This document shows, piece after piece, positions 46,735 through 58,250 of a stretch of 64,000 nucleotides of DNA; position 1 is the first letter of the stretch, and each line of letters begins with the position of its first letter. The stretch is from the NCBI GenBank assembly GCA_021234155.1, contig JAJEKV010000101.1:108814-172813 (forward strand). Direction: 5' to 3'. The notes below the pieces were generated by a model. The model was not told the DNA's origin. It ran no database searches and was given only the letters and a program-made list of their open reading frames with translations. A program made the position numbers and the translations under genes. The DNA comes from Isoetes taiwanensis. Taxonomy: Eukaryota; Streptophyta; Lycopodiopsida; Isoetales; Isoetaceae.

Positions 46735-46887
46735 ATGATCTTGGTAGACCAAGATCGGGCACTGACCATTCCCTGTTAGAACTAACAGTAGACTTCCAGC
46801 CTTGGGAATAGCAACCCAAGCACGAACCTCGAAATTTTGAAAAAAAAAAATTCAAATCCTTAGAGCAGCAAGTAATGCTAAGTTAGG

Positions 46888-47180
46888 AAGTGATCCCTCA
46901 CACAGTGCACCCTGGTTATATCCAAAACTTTTGAGAATGCTTCTCGCGCACTGTCTGAGTGGTGGACCCATGTTGACCTAGCTAGATGCATAATTAGAGC
47001 AATCTGATAGCTCAGAGTAGCTTAAACCTTGAATTTGAGCTAGGAATGTATATTCTAACATTACGAAACTGCTTATAAAACGAAAATTTTTGTAAAAAAA
47101 GTGTGATCCCTCACAGAGTGCGCCATGGGCATTTCCAAAACTTTTGAGAATGCTTCTCGCGCACGGTGTGAGTGGTGGGT
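46888..47180. repeat. direct repeat in the retroelement leader
   Basis: gatccctcacacagtgcacc through ttttgagaatgcttctcgcg at 46889-46965 recurs, diverged, at 47103-47180. No gene. Confidence 0.75.
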
Positions 47181-47396
47181 ACTTTTTGCCTAAAGGAACC
47201 CAATGTATTAATCCAATAGACACTAATGCTTTACAGAATGGTACGACATGAAATTGCAGGTCCAAACCCTAGAATCCCCAGTCCTATAAATAGACCTTTA
47301 GGGTTCTTCATTTTCACTTTCCTTCTCCAGCTAGCTGCTCTCCGTCCAAGAAGGCCATTTTTAGGTGCTCGGAAGGTGATCAGCATATTTCAAAAC

Positions 47397-47894
47397 ATGG
47401 CCCGCACCAAACAAATCGCTCGAATGGTTGTACCGGGACGGCACGTCACGTGGCCTTGAGTTCTTGCAGTTATGAGAAAGCGCAGAGGCTCGGGGGCGAA
47501 GTCGGGGCAAGAAGAGAACCACGACCCAAATCGATGCGAGGAGGAGGATGGTCCGAACCCAAGGCGAGGGAAGAAATCTCCAAAACCCTAAAAGAGCAAG
47601 AAAGCCAAAAAATCAGGGCAATGGAGGAGGGAGGAGGATGAGGAGGAACGAACCACGCGCGAGGAGCCGACACGTAAGTCGTGAAAAATGGCAAAGAGGA
47701 AGAGAGCAGCGAAGAGGAAGAGAATTGCGGAGATTAAGGAGGAGCAAAAAAAATTGAGGGAGGAGCGACAGAAATTGAAGGAGGACAAAGGAAAGGACCC
47801 CGAAGTGCCCAAGAAACCCCACCAAGTCCACACCAACAAAAGGGGTAAGCATAAGGGAGGCGGAGCCCGACCGACCATAATAGCGTTGAATTAA
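47397..47894 (+). pseudogene. decayed gag-like ORF with a histone H3-like start
   Basis: One frame runs from ATG 47397 to the stop at 47892-47894, with three internal stops. It starts MARTKQIARMVVPGRHVTW; the first nine residues equal the histone H3 tail except Ile for Thr at position 6. The rest is highly charged (RKRRGSGAKSGQEENHDPNR; later a Lys/Glu-rich helix, IKEEQKKLREERQKLKED). It lies about 660 bases after the PBS, where gag is expected. A TATAAATAG box sits at 47285-47293, 100 bases before the ATG. No pol follows. It could alternatively be a fragment of a host gene; gag is inferred from position. Confidence 0.45.
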
Positions 47895-49138
47895 TCTTGT
47901 GCTCTAACTTTGTCTGCTTGGTCTATTTTTTGGAACAGCATGCAAACATTTGAGTGTGATTGTAATTTCTCTTGTGCTCATTTTTAGGTATGCAATTTGG
48001 GGTTTATTGGAGAAGGGTCCTATTACCTTCGCCAGATCATGCAGTTCGTAGAGCTATCTGGTAAATCTAAAAAACTCTATTGTTTGCTTAGATTTTGCTT
48101 GATGTTTGCTATTATGGTCTAAATTTATAGTTGTTAAATGCCTTTCTGCTATCTATACACATCCAATGTGCATAGAACCCAGTAAATTATCTATATTCAT
48201 GAGATGTTGGGTGAGCTGAAATTTGCAAAATCCGCCTCTTTTGTAGGTTGTGTGACATCTACCATCATACTTGGAGACTAAATTTCCAGTCATTGTGTTC
48301 TAAATGTTGAAAGGTTTCTATGCTGCATTTATAAATGCTCTCTTGTGCCAAAGCCATGATTTCATTTGGTTCGTATTGTTCTTGATATTTTCTTTTTATT
48401 TCTGTTGTGCTTGGGCAGGTTGGAGCAAGCATTTTGGCTGTGGAGTCCACCTTCTTCCTTTTAGTGGAAGAATAATTTCTTAGAGATGTGTGCTAGGATA
48501 TAGCAGCAGGATCTTGCTTGGAAATATTATGGGATTTGCCACAGATGCAGAATCGACTAAAGCCCTTTAAAATTGAAGGTTGACTTGCATCATCGTCTTG
48601 CATTGCATTTCATCTTCAGGCATGTCAGGTTTACGGTTGCGTGAATGAAGTGATGTATTATGTTCAAGATGTCTATTAAAAGCGCTTAAGTTGTACTCTA
48701 TGTTAATATTGTCTGTTTCATAACAATTTGCAGTATTATCAGAGTTGGAAGTTGATCTAAAACTTGCAAAAGCAAGACATGTGCCGGTATAGGACTTTAC
48801 TCCAAACAAGAATGGATATGCGTAACATGGAAAGATTTATGTAATGTTTCTCTTACTATTTCGTTGCTGGTTATGGGACATTCGTCTATTTCCTTTAAAA
48901 CCATTGGTGCAGGAGCTGGTGGAATGCAGAGCGTGCATGGATTGACTTTGAGTTGCGCTTTGAATTTTTGTAACAGATGCTCTTTATGAAGCATGCAAAT
49001 TTACTCAGAGGCTGTATGATGCTATTGCTTGATTGATCTTTTTGCTAAATCTGTTTACAACACATAGTCTAGTGAGATCTACTACCTGTAAATCTTTCTT
49101 GTGGTAAACCTTTGTTTCTGGTAAATCTTTCTTTCTAT
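47895..49138. other. no convincing gene; isolated exon-like stretches
   Basis: Possible exon pieces: about 47988-48062 (MQFGVYWRRVLLPSPDHAVR, then a GT donor) and about 48913-48972 (SWWNAERAWIDFELRFEFL, then a stop) after an acceptor TGCAG. They cannot be joined with confidence. The rest is AT-rich. Confidence 0.25.
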
Positions 49139-49172
49139 TTAGAATCCCATCGATCCGAGACATCGGATCGAC

Positions 49173-49519
49173 ATTCTAGAATGGGGCGAGCATGCATGTC
49201 TTGCATGCATGCATGCGGCGCATGCCCCTTCTGGTTGGGAGTTCGCTTTTTTAGGCGCGGTTCTGCATGAACGACGCATCGGCGCTTCCTCTTCTCTCAG
49301 CAGTACCTTATTCTCTTTGAATTGTTTCCAGGCAGGGGAGGGGCTTCTTCCTGCTTGGTTTGACCAATTTGGCGTTTCTTTCATGCTGTGGCATGTCCTT
49401 TCTCGGCGTTGGCTCTTCTTTAGCCTTCATCCCTGCGGACCTTCCCCTCGATTCCGGTTTGTTAAGGAAGTCCTCCGGTATTGTGGGTTTGTTGGTTTCA
49501 TCGAGCCCCATTCTAGAAT
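49173..49519. mobile_element. non-autonomous TIR element, short copy, complete
   Basis: Bounded by ATTCTAGAATGGGGCGAGCA and CGAGCCCCATTCTAGAAT. It is the inverted counterpart of the truncated copy at 6272-6470. Both sides carry the palindromic CCCATCGATC...GACATCGGATCGA linker (49139-49172 and 49520-49548). Confidence 0.75.
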
Positions 49520-49548
49520 CCCATCGATCGAGAGACATCGGATCGACA

Positions 49549-50200
49549 TTCTAGAATGGGGCTAAAGCATGTATGTTATATGCATGCATGAAGCATGCCC
49601 TTTTACGGTTGGGAGTTCGCTTTTTTTAGGCTGGTCTGCATCAACATCTCATCGGCGCTTCCTCTTCTCTCGAAGCATACCTTATTCTCTTTGAACCCAC
49701 CTCCCCCTTCTTTGTTTATTGTATTTGTCACCGGCACGGCGTGACCAGCCCCTCTAGTTGAAGAGGTTTTTGTTTTTGTCGCGTGGCACGGCGTGATCAC
49801 CCTCCACTCTAGGAGGTTTGTTTTGTCTCGTTTTTTTGTTGTGTTGGTGATGTGCGGTGTACAAAGTTGGCGGCGGCATCTGTTTCGAACTTCTCCATGC
49901 GTGGGTTTTGGGGGCGATTTCTATGCCTTTACGTTTGTCCCAAGCCCCTTGCGAGGCTTATCACTAGGGTTTTCCTCGAAGCAGAAGGGCGGGTTTTTAA
50001 TCCGGTGATAAGCTTTTCTCAGCAGTACACCAACCACACATCTATTAGCATTGTATTTTTGGGGTCCAAATGATATAATTGGATTTTCCCTTTATTTTTC
50101 GTGGGTAGTTCCCATATGTGCGGCTACCATTGTAGAAAATCTGCTGAGATGAATGAGAAGCCTGCGGTTTGTTGGTTTCATGCGAGCCCCATTCTAGAAT
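49549..50200. mobile_element. non-autonomous TIR element, long copy
   Basis: Bounded by CATTCTAGAATGGGGCTAAA and TGCGAGCCCCATTCTAGAAT. Inverted relative to the copy at 5625-6245, to which it is collinear. Frames inside are open by chance. Confidence 0.75.
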
Positions 50201-50649
50201 GTGACAAAGGTCCTACATTGCATTAATTTGCACGCTGAATTATCTCTTCCTTATTGCCGAGAAAGAAAATCTTCCGCAGAATGGAATTTGTTGATTATGT
50301 TTATAGGAGACTTACAGTCAGAGTCAGCAATTCTTATATTCATTTTGACACTTTCCTTCAACTTTACAAGGAACTGACGTGCCCAATAGCCCTGCAGTTT
50401 TGTTTATATGAAAGGTTGTACAATTACTTGTGACTGAAGTCTAGCAAATTCTGCGCTAAGCTGATCTGTAGTGCAAGCAACCCAGCAAATGCCTGTCATG
50501 AAAAGTGGTACATTTACGTAAGATGTTTGTAAAATCAGCATCTTTGTTTCGCAAATGATGGATCTTTATGCAGGAAAAATAGGTCATTAAGCGTGTAGCT
50601 CTTCTTTCACATAACACGTTTTTGTCCCTAGGTGATTTGCATATTGCAC

Positions 50650-50880
50650 ATGGTGCACCAGATTTGCTTTTGAATGGTCATTATGGGTGAGGGATGTAGA
50701 GGATCAGGTTGTTCCCACATGCAGGCAAAATATGAATTGAATCTATATTTTTTTTCCCCTTTAACTCAATGAACAATGCGTGGATATAATTGTAATGCAT
50801 GAATACTGCAGGGAGCTTGGAATTGGGGTTGTTCCATATGGCCCTCTTGGCATTTCTCCTTTCAGGTTATAATACCCAGA
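50650..50880 (+). pseudogene. aldo/keto reductase remnant (two exon pieces)
   Basis: The first piece, about 50664-50720, encodes RFAFEWSLWVRDVEDQVVPTC. The second, 50812-50868 after a CTGCAG acceptor, encodes RELGIGVVPYGPLG. Together they match the EWSLWTRDVE...VPTCRELGIGIVPYSPLG segment of plant aldo/keto reductases (perakine-reductase/IN2-2-like), an NADPH-dependent family. No other part of the enzyme is visible nearby, so it is a gene fragment. Confidence 0.65.
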
Positions 50881-51068
50881 TATATTAATAGTTCCTCACA
50901 AACAAGCAATGGTGTCATTTTTGCAGGGGCTGAGAAGGTTCTCTCAGGCATCTTTGCGTCTGTCATCTTTCTATGAATATTACTTGGGCTCCTGTTCTGG
51001 CTAACCCATCTTTATGTAGATACTTACTGAGGTATATTGCCATAACTACTTAAGTTAATGTCTTAAAA

Positions 51069-51127
51069 TTATTAAGATAAGATAAGATAAGATAAGATAA
51101 GCATGTGTTATTAAGGTAACACATGCT
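51069..51127. repeat. (AGATA)n tract and adjoining inverted repeat
   Basis: Five AGATA units, then AGCATGTGTTA, a short loop, TAACACATGCT (about 51100-51127), an 11-bp perfect stem. Confidence 0.75.
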
Positions 51128-51143
51128 TTGAAATGTCCATGTT

Positions 51144-51326
51144 GCCAGGTTCATTTTCTGCGATGGGTGTCATAGGCTTAATGAGTTGCATCGCACTAGG
51201 TATTCAATAATGCCTAGATGCTATCCAGCACTGCCCGAAGATTTTCTATTTGGAGAATGTGTGTTGTGTGACATAAGGAGGATTGACAAACTTTTTGGTG
51301 TGGATAATCAATTTGTAACCTCTTAA
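51144..51326 (+). pseudogene. Cys-rich exon-like fragment
   Basis: An open stretch reading FIFCDGCHRLNELHRTRYSI, then LPEDFLFGECVLCDIRRIDK, ending at a stop. The CxxC...CxxC spacing suggests a zinc-binding fold. Family not recognised; no start or partner exons. Confidence 0.3.
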
Positions 51327-53040
51327 GCTGGAAGGGAGTTATTCGCAATTGTAGCCCAATTAACAGCTGTGTTTCTCAAGATTATGAGGCAGCCAAATAA
51401 AGGATTTTGCAGGTTCTTACTAGTAACTCATGCCCTTTGAAAGTTGGTCTTTAGTATACATGAAGGTTTGCCTGGCGCAACCGCGCTTTTGAAACCAGGG
51501 CCATGAATGGTCAAGTTTGTTCTGCTAGTCAATGGTTTATTTGATTATGGTAAGGTATATTGCCTATGAATACAGAACCTTTCCATATAAAAAAATTCAA
51601 TGGCCTATCTATAGTATTTATCAGTTGGAAATTTAAATATGAGCCTTTGTTTTCACCTAGAAGTTACTTTATAATTGTTTTTTGTAAATTAGAGTTGTGA
51701 TTTACTTGCAAGATATCCAGAACAAGATAACATAGCATTTTTTGCTAGTGGAACCTTTGAACAAGCAACCCAGAAGTTACTATAAAATTGTTAATTTTTT
51801 TGTAAATTAAATGTGTGATTTATTTCCAATCAAATGAGTAACGTTTCTTGAAACCATGTTGTGAGATTTACTTTTGAATGTGTGACTATGTTGCTATAAA
51901 GTACGAATAAGTGAAAATTTGACATGCCAATTTGACATAAAATAAAATACGAGAGAGTTTATAGGGATTTTTTCACACTGTGTCTTTTGCAAGTTCATTT
52001 AGACTTTAAACTTCCTTTTGACTAGCTTCAGCTTCACTCTTCAAGTTTGCTTTCACTTTTTGTGCTGACCTTGGCCATAAGGATGATTTTGACTTGCATG
52101 AAAATTTTGCCTTTTTGAACTCTCTAGCAAGCAACAATCTAATAACAAAATCAATCAACTTTCATCTTAAACTTGGGGAATCTTAATGGACCTTATGGAA
52201 TCTAGAGAAAGCTTTAAGGAAACTTAGTCAAGCTTTAGGAAAACTTAGTCAATTTATGGAAATCATTAAAGAATCTTAGCGAATGTTATTAAAGAATCTT
52301 AGCGAATGTTAACGAACCTTGGATTATCTAGCAGAATATGCATAAAACATTAGGAACTACGACAATCTAAAAGGAATATTGTATAATCTAGCAGAATCTC
52401 TATAGGAGATTAGTTAAGAGAATCTAAATGAAGTTTTACAAGATTTTACGCAGAGTGCCAATGAACATTGTGTGTCATCCTTCACATACCCTTTGATGTG
52501 AAGCTTTCCTATAAGCTCTCAACAATGGAATCTCTTAGATTTTAAGAGAATTTGAGAATTCGTCGAATTCACTAACTGAGTTTTACTTTGATCTTACCTA
52601 CTGAGGTGGCGTTGACTTGCAATGCAAACTTAGGATTTCGGACCTCGACTTTTTGGATTCCACTAGCAATTATTTATTAATAAAAACAACCAACTTTCAT
52701 GTTGAATAATTCATACAAAGATTTATTACTTCTAGAAATACTACGGTATGCATGGACAAGAATGCTGCTATGCTGCTCATGGGCATCTCCTTGATAACCA
52801 AAACAAGTACATACAGATAGCAAGCTAGTGAAACCATTATGGCCGGGATTAAAAAACCTCGCCCTTTCGGGTTTTCGAGGAAAAACCCTGACAATAATGG
52901 GATCACTAACCGATGCTAGGTCCAAAAACATAATAGATCTTGTACCCTCATGCTGACTAGCCTTATTGGGTGAAAATACATTACATCAAAGAAATTGCCA
53001 AAAGGCTGAAACATGTTTGAATTATCTTCTCCATTGATCT
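51327..53040. repeat. AT-rich DNA with degenerate GGAATCTTA-type repeats
   Basis: No gene. About 52140-52470 is a run of diverged short repeats (aaagaatcttagcgaatgtt appears twice near 52260-52310). The style also occurs at 38260-38420 and 61080-61480. A 40-bp stretch (ttctagaaatactacggtat and following) at 52730-52770 recurs at 53515-53555. Confidence 0.55.
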
Positions 53041-53280
53041 TCATCTTTGTGCTCGAATCAAAGCCCTCCCCCAAGCACCCACGCTAAACCCCGCATACAC
53101 AAAAAGACAAACCCAAAGGCCACCAAGGCCATCCGACCACCAAGGCTTCCAACTAGGGCACCAAGCCTTCCACTAGGCACACGGCCTCAACCAGGCACAA
53201 AGACCCCAACCGGGCACTCGGCCTCAAACCGGGGCACTTTCGGCCTCCACGGGCACTAGGGCCTTCAACCCGGTGTTTAA
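53040..53280. repeat. proline-codon-rich minisatellite-like region
   Basis: Repeated variants of accgggcactcggcctcaac. The 70-codon open frame here follows the repeat and is not supported as a gene. Confidence 0.5.
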
Positions 53281-53321
53281 TTTATCAACAAGTTATACAT
53301 TTAGGGGAAGGGTGGGGGGGT

Positions 53322-53515
53322 GGGCCAAACCGTAGGGAGAAGGAAGAAGAGGAAAGGAGATGTACCACGAGAGCTGATGAGAGAGAAGAGGCCGAGAAAG
53401 CACATAAATAGGGAAAAGAGGGAAAAGACCTAACTAACTGCTAACTACTAACCGCCTCCGTATTTCTAGAACCTCGTTTTCCTTCTATTCGTTGAAACGA
53501 AGGAAAACGTCATTT
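53322..53515. repeat. direct repeat, left copy
   Basis: About 190 bases (gggccaaa to cgtcatt) nearly identical to 55643-55836. It ends in a hairpin with 11-bp arms, CGTTTTCCTTC and GAAGGAAAACG (53475-53509). Together with the right copy it could be a pair of short LTRs or a segmental duplication. Confidence 0.85.
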
Positions 53516-55642
53516 CTAGAAATACTATGGTATGCATGGACAAGAATGCTGAAAAAGAGGCAGAAGTAATAAGAGTGTGAATGAGCTGTATGCGAGATAT
53601 ATAGAATATGGTAAAAATTAAAGTAAGTGAGTGTATAAATAATAAGCTCTGCTCTTCAACTAAGAAGGTTATCGTGTTTTAAATGCCTCTGATTTAAAGA
53701 AGCAAACAGAGAATGCCAAGAGAACTCTATGAACATTATACTACCAACAATAACTTGGTTATAAGATAAACCCATTATAAAATTACAACGGTCCATAAAA
53801 GGCACTTGCAAAATAATGACCACAACCCATTAGTTCACTTGCATTGATTTAAATGCCCGTTCATGCTTTGTAACCATATGAAGGCAAAATATCGTTAGGG
53901 TTCATTGAATCTTTTAACATACCTTCAAATTAACATAACATATGAATTCAAAAAGTCTTAAATTACGAAGGCCAGAAATACGTTAGGGCTAGTTAACCCA
54001 ACAACCAAGAAAACTTACGAATGAAAAATATCCAAAAGAAATGCATTAGGGTCGATTAAAAGCAACAACCAAGAAAAGCTACGAATGAAAAATATCAAGC
54101 GAAAAAAAATAGGTCTTGCCGCAGATGCGAAGATCCGGCCCACAATCTCAACATCTAATCCGCTCGAATCTGGAGTTCAAAGTCTGCAAATCCGAAATAA
54201 AAGAACCAAGAAGCCTAGGTAAGTATCCGGGGAGGAAAGCGGTAAATCAAAGGGGATTCGTCCGGATGGAAGAGGGCAAAGTGCACGGGCTAAAAACCAG
54301 CCCGGCTTCTCAAGCATGAGGAAAGAAAAACAGAGGAATATATGCCGCTTTACCAATAATATCTCATCAAGAGCATCATGGTGCTACTGGAAAAAGAATC
54401 ATGTGTAATGAAAAAATTGGCTTAAAAAGCAGGTGCTAATTCGATTACCTTTCCTTCTAAAACTACTTGACAAAGAGAAACGAAGGATATTAAAAGTGAC
54501 AATGTGAGAAGCAGCGGCAGCCAGAAATATTTATGCCTTTCAAGACCGTAGTCATGCTTTCTACGAATAACTGGAGTCCCAAGGCCGATAAATCGAAATG
54601 CCAGGACTGAGAAGTCCACCAATTAATCGAAGAACAAGGTAAAAAAGAGAAAGAAAACAAAGGCAAACAGGTTTTCATTTAGCACAAACCGGATATGGTT
54701 TGGGCTCCTAGCCAATGATTAAAACACCAAACCATCCCTAGCCAAAGACCGAGAATATTACAACTGTTAAGAAACACAAAAGCAACCACAGTAGCAACAA
54801 GAATAAACAGAGAAAAAAATTATTAAGAGGAACAAGCCATGAAAACCCAACTGTTTCTTGCAGGTTCGAAGCGTAAAAAATAAAACTAGGATCTATATGC
54901 GATATATTTTGCTTAGAATGCCTTGTGAGATCAAAACAAAAAGGAGCAAAGGTTCCTATGCATACAAGATAAAAGTGTTTGTTTGAATTATATTTTGGAT
55001 CTATTTGAAAAGAACAAACTTGTTCACGCCGGCGGATAAAGGGCAAATGACAGCGGGGAAAAAACCAATGCCAAAAACATAAAGACCTGTATCTTTATCT
55101 TCTCTTAAAACTCTGCTTGCCAGAGCCATTCCACAAGGCATGCCATAGCCATCTGTTATCGTCATATTACAGGCGTTCCAATAGATACCAATTATATCTT
55201 CCGTCTCATAGAACTCTACAAATTTTGTCCCTTTCCTGTCTGTAATCGAATTAGATTCTTTCTTTTAGAAATCAAATAAAAATACCTTTATTGATGATAG
55301 CTTGCTTGTTGGCTCTAAAGCCGCCTGCAACTGCAAATTATTCTCCAGATTTTCAATTCTTGCTGAAGGGAAACAAATATTGGACTCCAATGCAGTGAAA
55401 ATCAACTTATTCCTTGCAACAATCTTTTTAAAATCTCTGGACATTTATGCAGTAGTAAAGGCACCAGGAAGCATAGACACTCCGGCAAGGCTTGGATACC
55501 AAGCAACGTGATGGGCCACAGACCGCAAAGAAAGTAAGGAAGATAGGCAACTGCCCACAATAGGAAGAGAGGGAGATGCAGGCATCAGACCGGAAAAAAG
55601 TTAAGGAAGATAGACAACCGGAAAAAAGTAAGGAAGATAGAC
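53516..55642. other. region between the direct repeats, no gene
   Basis: AT-rich. It contains an 85-bp tandem duplication near 53955-54105 (caacaaccaagaaaa, gctacgaatgaaaaatatc) and short repeats of ccggaaaaaagtaaggaaga (55550-55640). Short open frames show no recognisable domain. Confidence 0.5.
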
Positions 55643-55836
55643 AGGGCCAAAGCATAGGGAGAAGGAAGAAGAGGAAAGGAGATGTACCACAAGAGCTGAT
55701 GAGAGAGAAGAGGCCGAGAAAGCACATAAATAGGGAAAAGAGGGAAAAGACCTAACTAACTGCTAACTACTAACCGCCTCTGTATTTCTAGAACCTCGTT
55801 TTCCTTCTATTCGTTGAAACGAAGGAAAACGTCATT
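55643..55836. repeat. direct repeat, right copy
   Basis: Matches 53322-53515, including the terminal CGTTTTCCTTC...GAAGGAAAACG hairpin. Confidence 0.85.
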
Positions 55837-56150
55837 AGTTCTTAAAGTTTAGCAACTTCCTTGCATTTATAGTTGTTTTGGACTTACTAAGATTCCAGCC
55901 AGGTTGTTTGGTTGAACTATAATATGATGGCTTGCCATTGTATTGCTACTTCTTTATCATCGTACTCTGACACGTACGGTCCTTAAATAATAAGGGACTT
56001 GTATAACTATATAATCATAAATATTAAAACCATATAATATATCATAACCATATATACAACCATAACATTGAAACCATAAAATATTAAAACCATAATATTA
56101 AAACCATAGAGCCATAATATATTCTTGTGGCCACGTATCAATTCCTCAGC

Positions 56151-56178
56151 GACTGCTGACGTGGCCACGTCAGCAGTC
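56151..56178. promoter_or_regulatory. 28-bp perfect palindrome with back-to-back ACGT cores
   Basis: GACTGCTGACGTGG joined to its exact reverse complement CCACGTCAGCAGTC. It contains GACGTGGC and GCCACGTC, which are G-box/ABRE-type bZIP sites. A CT-rich stretch follows at 56270-56360, like a plant leader, but no gene could be confirmed downstream. Confidence 0.6.
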
Positions 56179-57120
56179 TGCACACCCACATCACGCATGA
56201 CATGGCATGTACGTGCCAGACATTTATTAAGGCACTTTTTCGAGGATCGAGGGTGCAGCTAGAAATAACTGCACTCTTCCCCTTCCTCTCTTCCGACCGA
56301 TTCATCCTCCTTTGTTTTGTCGCACTCCTTCGTCCTTCTTTGTTTCTTCTATTCCTGCTGGGCGATCAATCAACGAACAACTTTGTGACCTATTCTTATG
56401 ACAACCCCCTGGTCGACGGATCGTGACGCATCTAGTGCGGAAGTTTTCATGCAGATCGAGTCCTCCAAAGGCCGCTATTGTCTAAGAAGAAAGTGAGGTT
56501 CTTTTTAGTAAATTTTTAACACTACTTTTACCATTGATCTTGTTATTTCCATATGCTTTACTATATTCTTACTTCCTTCTTCCTTTTATAGTATTTAGAG
56601 GATCTTACTATCCCCTAATACAATTTCCAGCCCGACAAACCCCTATTCTCGATAGTGCCTGTGCAATCAAGGAATCTGACATGGAAGCTGTGTCTTCTTC
56701 CAGCAAATCTGCCAGGTACGTTCTTTCCTTATGTTATCTTGTTTTATTCAGGTCAGGTCAAGACCAGGATCATTGTTTTCTGTTTGTTTTTTTTTTGGAA
56801 GCCAGTTCTGTGTTCTTTGTTTGTATTATTTAATTGAATGCCTGACTGTTGCCATTTAATCATAACTCCAAATAGGGACAAGCAACCGAAATTGCCGACT
56901 AGGAATCCTCCAAAGACAGATGATAGAAGGAAAAAATTGCATAGCAAGCATGCACACAAAAGAAACAACCATGAATGTTTCATTCGTTTGAACTGTGAAG
57001 ATGTTAGGTAGTTTAGAGCATTGCACAGATCTTTCTAGCACATAATTGAACTATGGAGATGTTAGGTAGTTTAGAGCATTGCACAGACCTTTCTAACACA
57101 TAATACATCCTTCCTTCCAG
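56179..57120. other. no confirmed gene
   Basis: Short frames (56202-56426, 56534-56833) are hydrophobic, T-rich and unconvincing. About 57000-57050 and 57050-57110 are near-duplicates (gatgttaggtagtttagagc). Confidence 0.4.
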
Positions 57121-58250
57121 GAAAGGTGCAGTCTACACCCTGCAATCTCGACTTGCGAGTCGAGAATCCCTCAACCAGCCAGCACTCCAAGAGCTACTCT
57201 CCCTATTCTTGCCTCAAGAGTCGAGAATCCCTCGCGAGTCGAGATTGCCTCACCCACCCAACACTCTAGGATCTACTCCCCCACACTCACCTTGCTATTA
57301 CTCTCACTGTTCTCAACTCGCGAATGCCCCAGCCAGCCAATGCTAGTCTACTCCTTCTATTCTCGAAATGCGAGTCGAGAATGCGGCCATCCAGACTGGA
57401 TCCCTCTACTCCAGCACCTTTGAGGATAGGGGCTCAGTCTTGGTGGTCGCATACTAGACACGCGAGTCGAGAGGACCATAAGGAGGGCTGGGAGACTTTC
57501 TCGACTCGCGAGTCAAGAAGGCCCTCGAGACTTAACACATTAAGCCCTTGACACGCGCGGCTCTAGTGCATTCTCCGATCGAATAGAATTAAGGTGCCTC
57601 TACCGGTCGAGCCACTCTCCTTTGAACCATCTTCCTCAAATATTGCGAAGGGAAGGGGCTTAGACTTGGTGGAGGCCTCTGCAACTAACCATAGGGGAAT
57701 GTATTTGAACTGCATCCTTAAGGAGGGCTGGAGGGCTTTTTCGACTCGTGAGTCGAGAAGGCCATTGAGTCCTACACACAGCGATGCAGACTCCTTATCC
57801 CACATCCACCTTTGACCTACTCAAGCTCTAGTGCAATCTCCAGTCTGGAGACGCAGCTGCTTCTACCCAGTCAAAGTTACTCTCCTTCGAACCATCTTCT
57901 TTGCGAAGGGGAGGGGCTCAGACTGGGTGGACGCCTCTATGACTAACCACAAGGGAATGCATTTGAACCGCATCCCTAAGGAGGGCTGGGGGCTTTCTCG
58001 ACTCACGAGTCGAGAAGGCCCTCGAGCCTTACACATAGCACTGCAGACTCCTTATCCCACACCTCGACCTGCCCAAGCTCTATTGCATTCTTCAGTGTCA
58101 AGTTGCTGGTACCTCTAGCAAGTTCGAGCCACTCTCCTTCAAACTATCTTCCTCGAATATTGCGAAGGGGAGGGGCTCAAACTGGGTGGAGGCCTCTGCG
58201 ACTAACCATAGGGGAATGCATTTCAACCAAAACTACCAAAACATGGAGCT
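57121..58250. repeat. tandem array of about 260-270-bp units with TCGACTCGCGAGTCGA palindromes
   Basis: Units share cttcgaaccatcttc, ttgcgaaggggaggggctca, gactaaccataggggaatgc, aaggagggctggg and a palindrome CTCGACTCGCGAGTCGAG or variant. They are seen near 57420-57540, 57600-57830, 57880-58080 and 58130-58250, with further palindromes from 57147. Open frames follow the repeat. Confidence 0.8.

Noticed and set aside
47588-47878. Hydrophobic Leu/Phe/Ser-rich minus-strand frames
   Set aside because: Antisense shadow of the Lys/Glu-rich gag-like ORF.
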